A stretch of DNA of 64,000 bases, taken from contig NZ_MDCR01000039.1 in NCBI RefSeq assembly GCF_001723055.1, positions 6,780 through 70,779 of the forward strand. The letters are read 5' to 3'. Source of the stretch: Streptomyces niveus. Lineage in GTDB: Bacteria > Actinomycetota > Actinomycetes > Streptomycetales > Streptomycetaceae. Shown here in pieces: positions 26,913 to 43,761 of this stretch; position 1 is the stretch's first letter, and each line of letters opens with the position of its first letter. The notes beneath the pieces are model-generated. The model did no database searches, was not told the origin of the DNA, and worked only from the letters and a program-made list of their open reading frames with translations. Made by a program: the position numbers and the translations under genes.

Positions 26913-27643
26913 CACGAGTGGCGGTCGTGGCCGGCGGCGGCGAGCACACGGGGCCCGCGGTCGCGCTCAGGCTGGCGGCGGGGGGCTTCGACGTCGCCCT
27001 GCTGGGCTCCGAGTTCACGTCGGCCGACAAGACGGTCAGGCGCGTCGAGGAGTACGGCAGGCAATGCGTCACCGTGCGGGCCGAGTTGAGCGACGCCAGA
27101 TCCGTCGCGGTCGCCTTCGGCCGGGTACGTACGGCGTTGAGCGGCCCGGCCGTACTGGTCACCTGCGTCGGACCGCAGCCGCTGCCGGACGGGTTGCCCG
27201 AGGACGAGAGCGCGGACGAACAGCGCTACACGGCGGTACGGCGGGCGCTGCGCCCGGTGTTCGTGTGCTGCCAGGCCGGGGCCGGCCAGCTGCTGCGCCA
27301 CCGGTGGGGACGGATCATCATCGTCACCGAGCCGGCCGACGCCGACGGGAACACCTGGCGCACCAGCCGGCCGGTGCTCGACGGGCTGATCGGTTTCACC
27401 CGGTCCGCGGCGCTGGAGCTGGCGAGGTCCGGGACCACCGTGAACCTCGTCGCTCCGGCCGACCGCGCCGCCGACAGCCGGGCCCCGGCCCACCGGGCGG
27501 CGGGCGACGACAGCGCGGGCTCCTACGCGGACGGGGTCGCGCACGTGACGGAGTTCCTGGTCGACGAGCGAGCCGTCGGAATCACCGGGCAGGCGATCCG
27601 TGTCGCCGCCCGGGCGGACGTACCTCTACTTCGCGAAAGGTAG
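26909..27643 (+). CDS. novK: NovK, non-catalytic SDR partner of NovJ
   Basis: A 244-residue SDR-fold protein with a modified nucleotide loop (VAGGGEHTGPAVALRL) and no Tyr-x3-Lys motif; the equivalent stretch reads NTWRTSRPVLDGL. It therefore cannot act as a classical dehydrogenase by itself, in agreement with its known role as a structural partner in the NovJ2K2 complex. It starts inside the end of novJ (ATGA), which suits an obligate one-to-one complex. Clear sequence similarity with NovJ over the Rossmann core suggests an old duplication followed by loss of the active site. Confidence 0.93.
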   Translation: MTRVAVVAGGGEHTGPAVALRLAAGGFDVALLGSEFTSADKTVRRVEEYGRQCVTVRAELSDARSVAVAFGRVRTALSGPAVLVTCVGPQPLPDGLPEDESADEQRYTAVRRALRPVFVCCQAGAGQLLRHRWGRIIIVTEPADADGNTWRTSRPVLDGLIGFTRSAALELARSGTTVNLVAPADRAADSRAPAHRAAGDDSAGSYADGVAHVTEFLVDERAVGITGQAIRVAARADVPLLRER

Positions 27644-27649
27644 CCACTG

Positions 27650-29233
27650 GTGGCGAACAAGGATCACGCACCGGAGCACTACGTCACCCGCATCCTCGCC
27701 GAGGCGACCCTTGACGGCGCGCGACCGGTCGTCCGGTGGCGGGACACGGTCATCACCGGCACCCAACTCGACCGATCGGTACGGCGCGTCGTGACGGCAC
27801 TGCGCGAGGCAGGTGTGGCACGCGATCACGCGGTGGCCGTCCTGACCCAGGTCAACAGTCCATGGATGCTGATCGTCCGCTACGCCGCGCACCTGGTGGG
27901 CGCGTCGGTCGTGTACATCACCGGCGCCAACCACGGCATCGTGACGCACGAACTGCCGGTGGCCACCCGGGTCCGGATGCTGCGTGAAGCGGGCGCGTCG
28001 GTGCTGGTGTTCGACGAGAGCAACGCCCAACTCGCCGAGACCGTCGACGAGACGGTGCGGGACAAGCTGGTGCTGTGCGGCCTCGGTCATCCGGCGTCCG
28101 GCACGGTGAGCGTCGACGGCCGGCCTGTCGATGACGTCTCGGTGGACTTCACGCCCGAGGCGCCCGAGCTGGCCATGGTGCTCTACACCAGCGGCACCAC
28201 CGGTCAACCCAAGGGCGTGTGCCGGTCGTTCGGGTCGTGGAACGCGGCGGCGCTCCGCGGGGCGGCGTATCCCCGGCCGGTCTTCCTGACAATGACCGCG
28301 GTGAGCCAGACAGTCGCGATGATCGTCGACACGGTGCTGGCCGCCGGCGGGAGCGTGCTGCTGCGCGAGAGGTTCGATCCCGCCGACTTCCTGCGGGATG
28401 TCGGAGAGCACCGCGTCACCGAGACGTTCATGGGCGTGGCGCAGCTCTACGCGATCCTCGGGCACCCGGACGCTCGTACCGCGGACCTGTCCTCGTTGCG
28501 CCACGTGTTGTATCTCGGCTGCCCCGCGTCACCGGAACGCCTGCGGGAGGCGGCCGCACTGCTGCCCGGCGTACTGGCCCAGTCGTACGGCTCCACCGAG
28601 GCCGGCCGGATCACGGTGCTCCGCGCGGCCGACCACGAACGTCCGGAACTGCTGGCCACCGTGGGCCGGGCGGTGCCGGGGGTCACCATCGCCATCCGCG
28701 ACCCGGAAACAGGACACGACCTGCCGGTCGGCGAGATCGGCGAGGTCGTGGTGCACGGCCCGGAGGTCATGGCCGGCTATGTCGCCGATCCCGAGCACAC
28801 CGCGCGGGTGATCCGGGACGGCTGGGTGCACACCGGCGACTTCGGTTCCGTCGACGAACGCGGGTACGTGCGGCTGTTCGGCCGGATGCGCGAGGTGGTC
28901 AAGGTGCAGGACACGCGGGTCAGTCCGACCGAGGTGGAGAAGGTGCTCGTCGGCTGTCCCGGTGTGGTCGACGCGTGCGTGTACGGCCACCGCGGGCCGG
29001 ACCTCATCGAGGAACTGCACGCCGCCGTCGTACTGGGCACCGAGGGCGCTCCGAGCTTTGACACTCTGCGCGACCACGTCGCCCGGGCCATGACCCCGAC
29101 ACACGCCCCGATCCGGTTCGTACGGTGGCGGCGGTTCCCGATCAACAACACCGGCAAGGTGAATCGGCTGCGGGTCCGAGAGGTCAGCGCCGAGGCCCGC
29201 GGTGACAGCCCGGACGTCCTGGTGGACAGGTGA
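27650..29233 (+). CDS. novL: NovL, novobiocic acid synthetase (amide ligase)
   Basis: A 527-residue member of the ANL adenylating superfamily. Motifs: [45 protein letters not shown] and [11 protein letters not shown] with the C-terminal catalytic Lys. It activates prenylated 4-hydroxybenzoate as the acyl-adenylate and transfers it to the 3-amino group of the aminocoumarin; no carrier protein is used. Start is GTG 27650, nine bases after GAAAGG. It follows novK by six bases. Confidence 0.94.
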
Positions 29234-29246
29234 GGTGGGTCATTCG

Positions 29247-30386
29247 ATGAGAGTGCTGTTGACGAGTCTGCCCGGCATCGGCCACCTGTTTCCCATGGTG
29301 CCGCTGGGCTGGGCGCTCCAGGCGGCCGGGCACACCGTCCTGGTCGCCACGGACCGGGAGTTCCTCCCGGTGGTGACCGGGGCGGGACTGTCCGCCACGG
29401 CCGTACTGGACCCGGTCGACCCGGTCGAGCTGTTCAAACCGGTCGAACCGTTCGGCGATCCGCTGAGCCCGGCCGAGCGGACCGGGCACCGGTGCGCCGA
29501 GGCCGGTGTCCGGGCGCTGCCCGCCATGCGCGCACTCGTGGACGTGTGGCACCCGGACCTGGTGATCGCCGAGCCCATGGAGCTGGCCGGGCCCGCCGCG
29601 GCGACGAATGCCGGGGTGCCCTGGGTACGGCACTCCTACGGGCTGATCCCGCCGGGGCCGCTGCTGAGCGTCGCGGCCGAGGTTCTGGACGCCGAACTGG
29701 CGGTACTGGGGCTCTCCGCGCTGGCGAAACCGGCGAGGACGATCGACGTGTGCCCCGACAGCCTCCGGCCTTCGGACGGAGTGGCGACCGTGCCCATGCG
29801 GTACGTGCCCTACAACGGCCCGGCCGGCGTACCCGACTGGCTGTTGGCCGGGCCCCCTGCCCGGCCCCGGGTCTGCCTGACGCTGGGCACGTCCCTGCCC
29901 CGGCGTGATCCGCACGTGGCACCGCTGTGGCGGCTGCTGCTGGATGAACTGGTGGCCCTGGGCCAAGAGGTGGTCATCGCCATCGACGAGAGCCACCGGC
30001 CCCTGCTGGGCCACCTGCCCGACGGCGTGCGCGCCGCCCGGATCCCGCTCTGCGACCTGCTGCCGACGTGCACCGCGATCGTGCACCACGGTGGCTCGGG
30101 GAGCACCATGGCGGCGGCCTCCTTCGGTGTGCCGCAGCTGGTGGTTCCGCACTTCGCGGACCACTTCACCAACGCGGAGCGACTCACCGCCGTCGGCGCG
30201 GGTCTGAGCCTGCCGCACGACACCGACGACCTGGCACGGATCAGCGCGGCCTGCGAGCTGATCACCGGAGACGGCCCGCACCGCGCGATCTCACGCCGTC
30301 TCGCCGACGAGAACGCCCGCCGACCGACCCCGGCCGTGGTGGCCGAGGGCCTGGCGGCCGAACAACGGTCAATGACTCCCGCGTGA
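29247..30386 (+). CDS. novM: NovM, noviosyltransferase
   Basis: A 379-residue GT-B fold glycosyltransferase of the GT1 (macrolide/glycopeptide GT) type. The N-terminal acceptor domain begins [20 protein letters not shown]. The C-terminal donor domain has the motif [20 protein letters not shown] followed by [13 protein letters not shown]. It transfers L-noviose from dTDP-noviose to the 7-OH of novobiocic acid. ATG 29247 with GAGGTGGG upstream is chosen over the in-frame 29202, which would lie inside novL. Confidence 0.94.
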
Positions 30387-30414
30387 AAGCGCCGTGCTCG
30401 CAGATTGGAACGAC

Positions 30415-32448
30415 ATGCTCATTCTTGGCCTGAACGGGAATGTGTCCGCAGCGGGCGCCGATGTGGTGCCGAACCTCAACGAGCTCTACATGCACGACGC
30501 CGCCGCCACACTGGTCCGCGACGGAGTTCTCGTGGCGGCGGTGGAGGAGGAGCGGCTCAACCGGATCAAGAAGACGACGAAATTCCCCAGCAACGCGATC
30601 CGGGAATGCCTCGCCGCCGCGGGTGCGAAACCGGCGGACGTCGACGCGATCGCCTACTACTTCCCCGAAGACTTCTTCGACGACATATTCCAGCAGCTCT
30701 ACACCGAGCATCCGAGCGTGCCGACGCGGTACTCGCGCGAGATGATCCTGGAGCGTCTTCGCGTCGACCTCGGCTGGGCGGCTCCGCCGGACATCCTCCA
30801 CTACGTGCCGCACCACCTGGCCCACGCGATGTCGACGTACTACCGGTCGGGCATGCGCGAGGCACTGGTCGTCGTCATGGACGGGGCGGGTGAGCGCAAC
30901 TGCACCACGATCTACCGGTCGGACGGGGCCGAGCTGTTCGAGATCGCGTCGTACCCGGTGCCGAAGTCGCTCGGCATGTTCTACCTGTACGGGACCAGAC
31001 ACCTCGGCTACGGCTTCGGCGACGAGTACAAGGTGATGGGCCTCGCCCCGTACGGCGACCCGTCCACCTACCGCGACGTCTTCTCGACCCTGTACTCGCT
31101 CGGTCCGAACGGCACCTACGAGTTGATCCCGCGCGGGGGAGTGGTCTTCAGGATGACCACGATCCTGCGGGAGCACGGTCTCCAACCCCGCCGTCGCGGT
31201 GAGCCGTTCACCCAGGCGCACATGGACTTCGCGGCGAGTGTGCAGGAGACCACCGAGCAGATCGCGATGCACGTGATCGGCTACTGGGCACGCTCCACGG
31301 GCCTGCGGAACCTGGCCTTCGGTGGCGGCGTCGCCCACAACTCGACGCTCAACGGCCGCATCCTCACCTCCGGCCTGTTCGACGAGGTGTTCGTCCATCC
31401 GGCGTCGCACGACGCCGGATCCAGCGAGGGCGCCGCACTCGTGGTCGCGCGGGAACGCGGCGAACGCGTATGGCCGCTGCCCCGGTTGACGAACGCGAGC
31501 CTCGGCCCGGATCTGGGCGACGTCGACTCGCTGGAGCGGACGCTCAAGTCGTGGAGCCCGCTCGTCGACGTCGAGCGTCCCGACGACATCGTCGAGGCCA
31601 CCGCGCACCTGCTCGCTGCCGGCGAGGCGATCGGCTGGGCGCACGGCCGCTCGGAGTTCGGGCCGCGCGCGCTGGGCAACCGCAGCATCCTCGCCGACGC
31701 GCGCCCCAAGGAGAACCAGACGCGCATCAACGCCATGGTGAAGAAGCGCGAGAGCTTCCGCCCGTTCGCCCCGGTCGTGACCGCGGAGGCGGCCGGTGAC
31801 TACTTCGATCTGCCGGAGACCGTGGGACACCACGACTTCATGTCGTTCGTCGTGCAGGTGCGGGCGGACCGCCGGGAGTTGCTCGGCGCGGTGACCCATG
31901 TCGACGGCAGCGCGCGCGTCCAGGTCGTCACCGAGGAGACGAACCCGCGATTCCACCGGCTCGTCACGCGCTTCGGTGAGTTGACCGGCACCCCCGTGCT
32001 GCTCAACACCTCGTTCAACAACCACGCCGAGCCGATCGTGCAGTCCGTCGATGACGTCCTCACGAGCTATCTCACGACGAGCCTCGACGTGCTCGTGATC
32101 GAGGACTTCGTGGTTCGCAGGCGGACCGAACTGCCGCTGGCGCTGGAGGACTTCACCATCGGCTTTCGCCCGGTGACCAGGCTCGTCCGCCGGCTCGCCG
32201 ACGTGTCGGCGGGCAGGCCGGGCGCTCCCGAGGTCTCGCACGAGATCTACCTCGACCACACCTCCGGACCGCGTGCGACGATCTCGGCCGCCATGTACGA
32301 GCTGCTCACCCACGCCGACGGTGTCACCCCGCTGGGCAGCCTCGGCATCGAGCTGACCGGAGAGCTCCTGACAGAGCTGTACGACCTGTGGCAGGGGCGC
32401 TTCGTCACCGTCGCCCCCGTGGGGGACGGTGCCGGATCCGCACCGTGA
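30415..32448 (+). CDS. novN: NovN, O-carbamoyltransferase
   Basis: A 677-residue NodU/CmcH-type carbamoyltransferase with a Kae1-like N-terminal part ([16 protein letters not shown], the metal-binding [28 protein letters not shown]) and a YrdC-like C-terminal part ([17 protein letters not shown], followed by [11 protein letters not shown]). It makes carbamoyl-adenylate from carbamoyl phosphate and ATP and places the carbamoyl group on the 3-OH of noviose, a late step needed for strong gyrase binding. ATG 30415 is used; a GTG at 30394 is in frame but less well placed. The stop codon lies in the loop of a 13-base-pair hairpin. Confidence 0.93.
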
Positions 32449-32463
32449 ATGGTGCGGATCCGG
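32432..32463 (+). terminator. Perfect 13-bp hairpin spanning the novN stop codon
   Basis: CCGGATCCGCACC (32432-32444), loop GTGAAT (32445-32450), GGTGCGGATCCGG (32451-32463). The TGA stop of novN is in the loop. The stem is perfect and strong, like a Streptomyces intrinsic terminator without U-run, yet ten more biosynthetic genes follow in the same direction. It may reduce or process the transcript between novN and novO, or protect the upstream mRNA from 3' decay. Confidence 0.7.
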
Positions 32464-32657
32464 GCCGGGAATGGGCCGTCGCGGCCGTACAACTGCCCTT
32501 TCATTTCGGAATACACCGGCCCTGTGTCCGTGTAGGCTCAATTCAGGATTTATCGGCGGCGGTCGGAGGAAGTCGGCGAGTGTGGAATGTCAGCCACCGC
32601 CGACCTCAATTTCCCCCACCGTGATCTACGCCAATCATGTTCAGATCAGCTCACTGA

Positions 32658-33371
<714 letters not shown>

Positions 33372-33415
33372 GCGGCGGAATTGTCCCGAACAGAGCGCCT
33401 GGACCCGAGTGAGGG

Positions 33416-36010
<2,595 letters not shown>

Positions 36011-36014
<4 letters not shown>

Positions 36015-36877
36015 CGGATCGCTGGCTGGTCACCGGTGCGGCGGGAATGCTCGGGCGAGATCTGGTGGCGCTCCTGCGAGGGCTGAACGAACCGGTGGTC
36101 GCCATCACCCGGCACGATCTCGACATCACCGACCGCCTCTCGGTCCGGGCCGTTGTCGACAGGCACCGGCCGACGACCATCGTCAACTGCGCCGCCTGGA
36201 CACGATTCGGCGAGGCGGAGGCCGGCGAATCGGCGGCCCTTCTCGTCAACGGAGGAGGGGCCCGGGAGCTGGCCGCGGTATGCCGTGATCGATCGATACG
36301 GCTGGTCCACCTCTCCACCGATTACGTCTTCGACGGCACGAGCCGCCGCCCCTACGCCGAAAGCGCGGTCACGAGCCCGATCAACGCGTACGGCCGGACG
36401 AAGCAGGCCGGCGAACAGGCGGTGCTCGACCTGCTGCCGGACGACGGCACGATCGTACGAACCGCCTGGCTGTACGGGCGGCACGGCATGAACTTCATCC
36501 GCAAGATGGTCCGGCTGGAGCAGCTGCGCGAGACCGTGGACGTGGTGGACGACCAGTGGGGCCAGCCGACCTGGACCGTGGATCTGGCACAGCAGATCGT
36601 GGCACTCGTCCGGCACGGTGCGTCCGGCGTGTTCCACGGAACGAGCGCGGGCGAGGCCACCTGGTACGACCTCGCCCGCATGACCTTCCGGCTGCTCGGC
36701 GCGGACCCCGGACGAGTGCGCCCGGTGCCCAGCGACCGGATCGCCGGCGGTGAACTGCGGCCCCGGTACACGGTGTTGGGGCATGACGCCTGGCGGGAGG
36801 CCGGGCTGACACCGATCCGGCACTGGACCACCGCTCTGACGCAGGCGTTCCCCCTGCTGAACGCCGATGAATCGTAG
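36011..36877 (+). CDS. novS: NovS, dTDP-4-keto-sugar reductase
   Basis: A 288-residue RmlD-like extended SDR: VTGAAGMLGRDLV (NADPH loop), STDYVFDG, and catalytic NAYGRTKQAGE. It performs the last step of dTDP-L-noviose synthesis, reduction of the 4-keto group after epimerisation and C-methylation. Start ATG 36011 overlaps the novR stop. A ribosome site (AAAGGAGGGG) for novT follows 22 bases after its end. Confidence 0.93.
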
Positions 36878-36910
36878 TAGTCCTCGACCGAGAGAAAGGA
36901 GGGGCCGCAG

Positions 36911-37921
36911 ATGCGAATTCTGGTGACGGGCGGCGCCGGCTTCATCGGCTCGGAATTCGTCCGGGCCACCTTGCGCGGAACTCTGCCGGGCTCATCGGGA
37001 ACTCAGGTCACCGTTCTGGACAAGTTGACGTACTCCGGCAACGTGCTGAACCTCGCGCCGATCGCGGACCTGCGCAACTACCGTTTCGTGCGGGGCGACA
37101 TCTGTGATCAGGACCTGGTGGACGACGTGGTCGCCGGTCACGACGCGATCGTGCACTTCGCCGCCGAGACACATGTGGACCGCTCGATCGGCAGCGCCGC
37201 CTCGTTCGTCCGCACGAACGCGATGGGCACCCAGGTACTGCTCGAAGCGGCCTCCCGCCACCGGCTGGGACGGTTCGTTCACATCTCGACCGACGAGGTG
37301 TACGGATCGATCCCCGAGGGCGCCTGGGACGAGGAGTCCCCGGTGGCCCCGAACGCCCCGTACGCGGCGGCCAAGGCGGCGGGAGACCTGCTGGCGCTGG
37401 CCTGGCACCGGACCCACGGGCTCGACGTCGTGGTCACCAGGTGCACCAACAACTACGGGCCGTACCAGTATCCGGAGAAGCTGATCCCGCTGTTCACGAC
37501 CAACGTGATGGACGGTCAGCAGGTCCCGGTGTACGGCGAGGGCCACAACCGCCGGCAGTGGCTGCACGTCTCGGACCACTGCCGCGCCATCCAGCTGGTG
37601 CTCCTCGGTGGCCGGGCCGGGGAGGTCTACCACATCGGCGGTGGCACCGAGTTGACCAATCTCGAACTGGCCGAACAGATCCTGAAGTCCTGCGGTGCCG
37701 GCTGGGACATGGTCCGGCACGTGCCGGACAGGCCGGGGCACGATTTCCGCTACTCCCTGGACACCACCAAGATCCGTACAGAACTCGGTTTCTCGCCCCG
37801 GGTCGCGTTCGCGGACGGGCTGGTGGAGACCGTGGAGTGGTATCGCGACAACCGGGCCTGGTGGGAACCGCTCAAGAGTCCCGACGAAGCCACGGGTTCA
37901 CCCGGCGACGCCGGCAGATGA
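36911..37921 (+). CDS. novT: NovT, dTDP-glucose 4,6-dehydratase
   Basis: A 336-residue RmlB-type enzyme: NAD loop VTGGAGFIGSEFV, HFAAETHVDRSI, STDEVYGSI with the Asp-Glu pair of dehydratases, PYAAAKAAGDLLA and TRCTNNYGPYQYPEKLIPL. It turns dTDP-glucose into dTDP-4-keto-6-deoxyglucose. A very strong ribosome site (AAAGGAGGGG) precedes ATG 36911. 51 bases of non-coding sequence follow before novU. Confidence 0.95.
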   Translation: MRILVTGGAGFIGSEFVRATLRGTLPGSSGTQVTVLDKLTYSGNVLNLAPIADLRNYRFVRGDICDQDLVDDVVAGHDAIVHFAAETHVDRSIGSAASFVRTNAMGTQVLLEAASRHRLGRFVHISTDEVYGSIPEGAWDEESPVAPNAPYAAAKAAGDLLALAWHRTHGLDVVVTRCTNNYGPYQYPEKLIPLFTTNVMDGQQVPVYGEGHNRRQWLHVSDHCRAIQLVLLGGRAGEVYHIGGGTELTNLELAEQILKSCGAGWDMVRHVPDRPGHDFRYSLDTTKIRTELGFSPRVAFADGLVETVEWYRDNRAWWEPLKSPDEATGSPGDAGR

Positions 37922-37972
37922 CGGCGTGACCGGGAAAGGCCGGCGGGTTTCGTCCATGAGGGGAAGGAAGAA

Positions 37973-39235
37973 ATGCAGGACATAGTGCGGCCCATCGACG
38001 AGTGCCGGGTGTGCGGACACGACGATTGGCTCGATGTCGTCTCGTTCGGGTCGACGCCACTGGCCGGAAACCTGCTCGGCGACGAAGACGACGCGGGGGG
38101 CGAGACCCTGTTCCCGCTGGACGTCGTGGTGTGCCGGCGATGCTGGCTGATGACGCTGCGCCATGTCATCGAACCGGACGTCCTCTTCGGTCACTACCGT
38201 TACGTCGCCTCGGACGCGGGCTCGATCATCCAGCACATGCGGAAGCTCGTCGACCTGTGTGTCGAGCGGATCGGACTGACCGACGGAGACCTCGTCGTGG
38301 AGTTCGGCAGCAACACCGGCGCGCATCTGGAGCTGTTCCGGCAGGCCGGCCCCCGGGTGGTCGGCGTCGATCCCGCGCGCAATCTCGCGGGTGTCGCCAA
38401 CGACCGCGGCGTGGAAACGATCCCCGCCGGTTTCACCGCCGAAGTCGGTGAGGAGATCGCGACCAGGCACGGCCTGGCACGACTGGTGTACGGGCGCCAG
38501 TGCTTCGCCCATATCCCGGACATCCACGAAGTCCTCAACGGGGTATCGGCCCTGCTGGCTCCAGACGGTCTGTTCTTCGTGGAAGTTCCCTATCTGGTGG
38601 AACTGCTCAAGAACAATCAGTTCGACACCATCTTCCACGAACACTTCTCCTACTTTTCGCTCGGCTCCCTGTGCACGCTGTTCGAGTCGCACGGCCTGCG
38701 CGTCGTGGACGTCCATACGGCCGATGTGCACGGCGGCTCGATCGTGGTCTTCGCCGCCCCGGCCGCCGCCGACCACGAGGTGCGGCCGGCCGTCGCCGAG
38801 ATGCTCGCGGAAGAGCGGAGCCAGGGCATCGCGGAGGAGCGGACCTACCGGGAGTTCGCCGATCGTACGGAACGGGTGCGCGCACAGATCCGGGAACTGG
38901 TACGCGGCGTGGTGGCGGACGGCAAGACCGTGGCGGGATACGGCGCACCGACCAAGGGCAGCGCACTGCTGGCCGCCTGCGGGCTCGGACATCAGGAGAT
39001 CCGGTTCTGCAGCGACACAACCGTTCTCAAGCAGGGGAAAATACTTCCGGGGTCCAGAATTCCGATCTGGTCACCGGAACAGGCGGCCGGCCATGTACCG
39101 GACTACTACCTGCTGTTGGCCTGGAACTACGCACCGGAGATCATCGACAACGAGAAGGAATTCCTGGAGAACGGCGGCCGATTCATCGTTCCCATACCCG
39201 AACCGCGGGTGATATCGGCGGAGTCGACGCTGTGA
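37973..39235 (+). CDS. novU: NovU, sugar C-methyltransferase
   Basis: A 420-residue three-domain NDP-sugar C-methyltransferase. The N-terminal zinc-binding domain has CRVCGHDD and CRRCWLM. The central SAM domain has [15 protein letters not shown]. The C-terminal domain has [20 protein letters not shown]. It adds the methyl group at C-5 of the 4-keto-6-deoxyhexose that gives noviose its gem-dimethyl carbon. GGAAGGAAG lies just before ATG 37973. Confidence 0.94.
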   Translation: MQDIVRPIDECRVCGHDDWLDVVSFGSTPLAGNLLGDEDDAGGETLFPLDVVVCRRCWLMTLRHVIEPDVLFGHYRYVASDAGSIIQHMRKLVDLCVERIGLTDGDLVVEFGSNTGAHLELFRQAGPRVVGVDPARNLAGVANDRGVETIPAGFTAEVGEEIATRHGLARLVYGRQCFAHIPDIHEVLNGVSALLAPDGLFFVEVPYLVELLKNNQFDTIFHEHFSYFSLGSLCTLFESHGLRVVDVHTADVHGGSIVVFAAPAAADHEVRPAVAEMLAEERSQGIAEERTYREFADRTERVRAQIRELVRGVVADGKTVAGYGAPTKGSALLAACGLGHQEIRFCSDTTVLKQGKILPGSRIPIWSPEQAAGHVPDYYLLLAWNYAPEIIDNEKEFLENGGRFIVPIPEPRVISAESTL

Positions 39236-39296
39236 CATCGAAGGCCGCGCCGACGGCGAGGTTCAGATGGTGCCGGATCGCCGAGGGGGTCGCTGG

Positions 39297-40186
39297 TTGA
39301 GGGGAATCCTGCTCGCGGGCGGTACCGGCTCCAGGCTGTGGCCGGTCACCCGCGCCATCTCCAAGCAGCTGATACCGGTCTTCGACAAGCCGATGATCTA
39401 CTACCCGCTGACCACGCTGATGATGGCCGGCGTACGCGAGATACTCGTGATCACGCGCCCCGACGACCAGCGCCAGTTCCGTCATCTCCTCGGCGACGGC
39501 TCGCAACTGGGCCTGCGCCTCGAGTACGCCGTCCAGGAGCGGCCCGAGGGCATCGCGCAGGCGTTCGTCCTGGGCGCCGAGTTCATCGGCGACCAGTCGG
39601 TGGCCCTGGTCCTCGGGGACAACATCTTCCACGGCGCGGGCCTGGGAACCCGGCTGCGGCAGTACAACGACCCCGCCGGGGCCCGGATCTTCGCCTACGT
39701 CGTGGCCGACCCCAAGGCGTACGGGGTGGTGGAGTTCGACGAGGCCGGAAGGGCCGTCTCCATAGAGGAGAAGCCGGCGCGTCCCAAGTCGCGGTACGCC
39801 GTACCGGGGTTGTACTTCTACGACAACCGGGTGCTGGATGTCGTCCACGGCCTGGTGCCGAGCCGGCGCGGCGAACTGGAGATCACCGCCGTCAACGAAA
39901 CGTATCTGAAGTGGGGCCAGTTGCGGGTCACCACGCTCGACCGGGGCACCGCCTGGCTGGACACGGGAACGTTCGCCTCCTTGGTCCAGGCATCGGAGTA
40001 CGTACGAGTCGTGGAGGAACGGCAGGGCCTCAAGATCGGCTGCGTGGAGGAGGTCGCCTGGCGCTGCGGCTTCATCGGGAACGACCAGTTGCGGGATCTC
40101 AGCCGCCCGCTGCTCAAGAGCGGCTACGGCCGGTACCTCCTCGATCTGCTCGCCGATCACGAGGAGTTGAAGGAGGTGAAGCCGTC

Positions 40187-40190
<4 letters not shown>
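39297..40190 (+). CDS. novV: NovV, glucose-1-phosphate thymidylyltransferase
   Basis: A 297-residue RmlA-type nucleotidyltransferase starting at TTG 39297 (GAGGGGG about nine bases upstream). Motifs: [50 protein letters not shown] and the substrate loop [16 protein letters not shown]. It condenses glucose-1-phosphate with dTTP to dTDP-glucose. An in-frame ATG at 39267 exists but adds ten residues not seen in the family. It ends with a four-base GTGA overlap with novW. Confidence 0.93.
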
Positions 40191-43217
<3,027 letters not shown>

Positions 43218-43239
43218 CCCCGGGCGGCGCTCCGCGGGA

Positions 43240-43728
43240 TCAGCGGGTGGCCGGCGCCGGTTCCTCCAGCGTGGCCACGACCATGACCGGGAGGTCGGTG
43301 TCCTGCTGGATCACACCGGCGCTCAGCACCCGCCCGTCCTGCAGCCACTTCCGTACGGCGATGAATTCCTCCTCGTCCGCCGCCGTCAGCCCGGCCTCCG
43401 CGAGGTGGCCGGCGAGCGGGGAGTCCTCGATCTCGGGGAGGAACCGGGCCAGCACCCGCTCGCCCTCGTCGTAGACGGCCTCCAGGTCGTCGAAGTAACC
43501 CGACGCGTCGACATCGCGGATCCAGACGGTGAACGAGACCCGGACCTCCCCGTCGCCGAACACCTGGGTCCAGCCGTGGACGCCGTCCTTGTCCCAGGAC
43601 GTCTCCACACCCTCGCCGGGCCTGCCCCCGGGCGACCACCCCAGGGCCGCGAACCTCGCCGCCGCTCCCTCGCGGGTCAGGGGGACCAGACCCGTCAGTT
43701 CTTCGAGCATCGCGCTCACCGCTGTCAT
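43240..43728 (-). CDS. Hypothetical protein, 162 residues
   Basis: An acidic, soluble protein without signal peptide or membrane segment. Notable stretches are AARFAALGWSPGGRPGEGV, SWDKDGVHGWTQVFGDGE and SGYFDDLEAVYDEGERV. The pattern suggests a small alpha/beta protein of the SUKH/immunity-like or DUF6301-like kind, but I do not recognise it with certainty. ATG 43728 has AAGGG nine bases upstream. It converges on gyrB(R) with 22 bases between them and is divergent from the GlxA/AraC regulator, from which it is only 33 bases away. Function unknown. Confidence 0.7.
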   Translation of the reverse strand: MTAVSAMLEELTGLVPLTREGAAARFAALGWSPGGRPGEGVETSWDKDGVHGWTQVFGDGEVRVSFTVWIRDVDASGYFDDLEAVYDEGERVLARFLPEIEDSPLAGHLAEAGLTAADEEEFIAVRKWLQDGRVLSAGVIQQDTDLPVMVVATLEEPAPATR

Positions 43729-43761
43729 GGACGCACACCCTTCCACGCGTACGCTGGCACC

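Noticed and set aside
26909-27643. NovK as a pseudogene or inactive remnant
   Set aside because: The missing Tyr-x3-Lys is a known property of this subunit; the frame is intact and coupled to novJ.
29202-29246. Upstream ATG for NovM
   Set aside because: It lies inside novL, and the GT-B fold begins at ATG 29247 with its own ribosome site.
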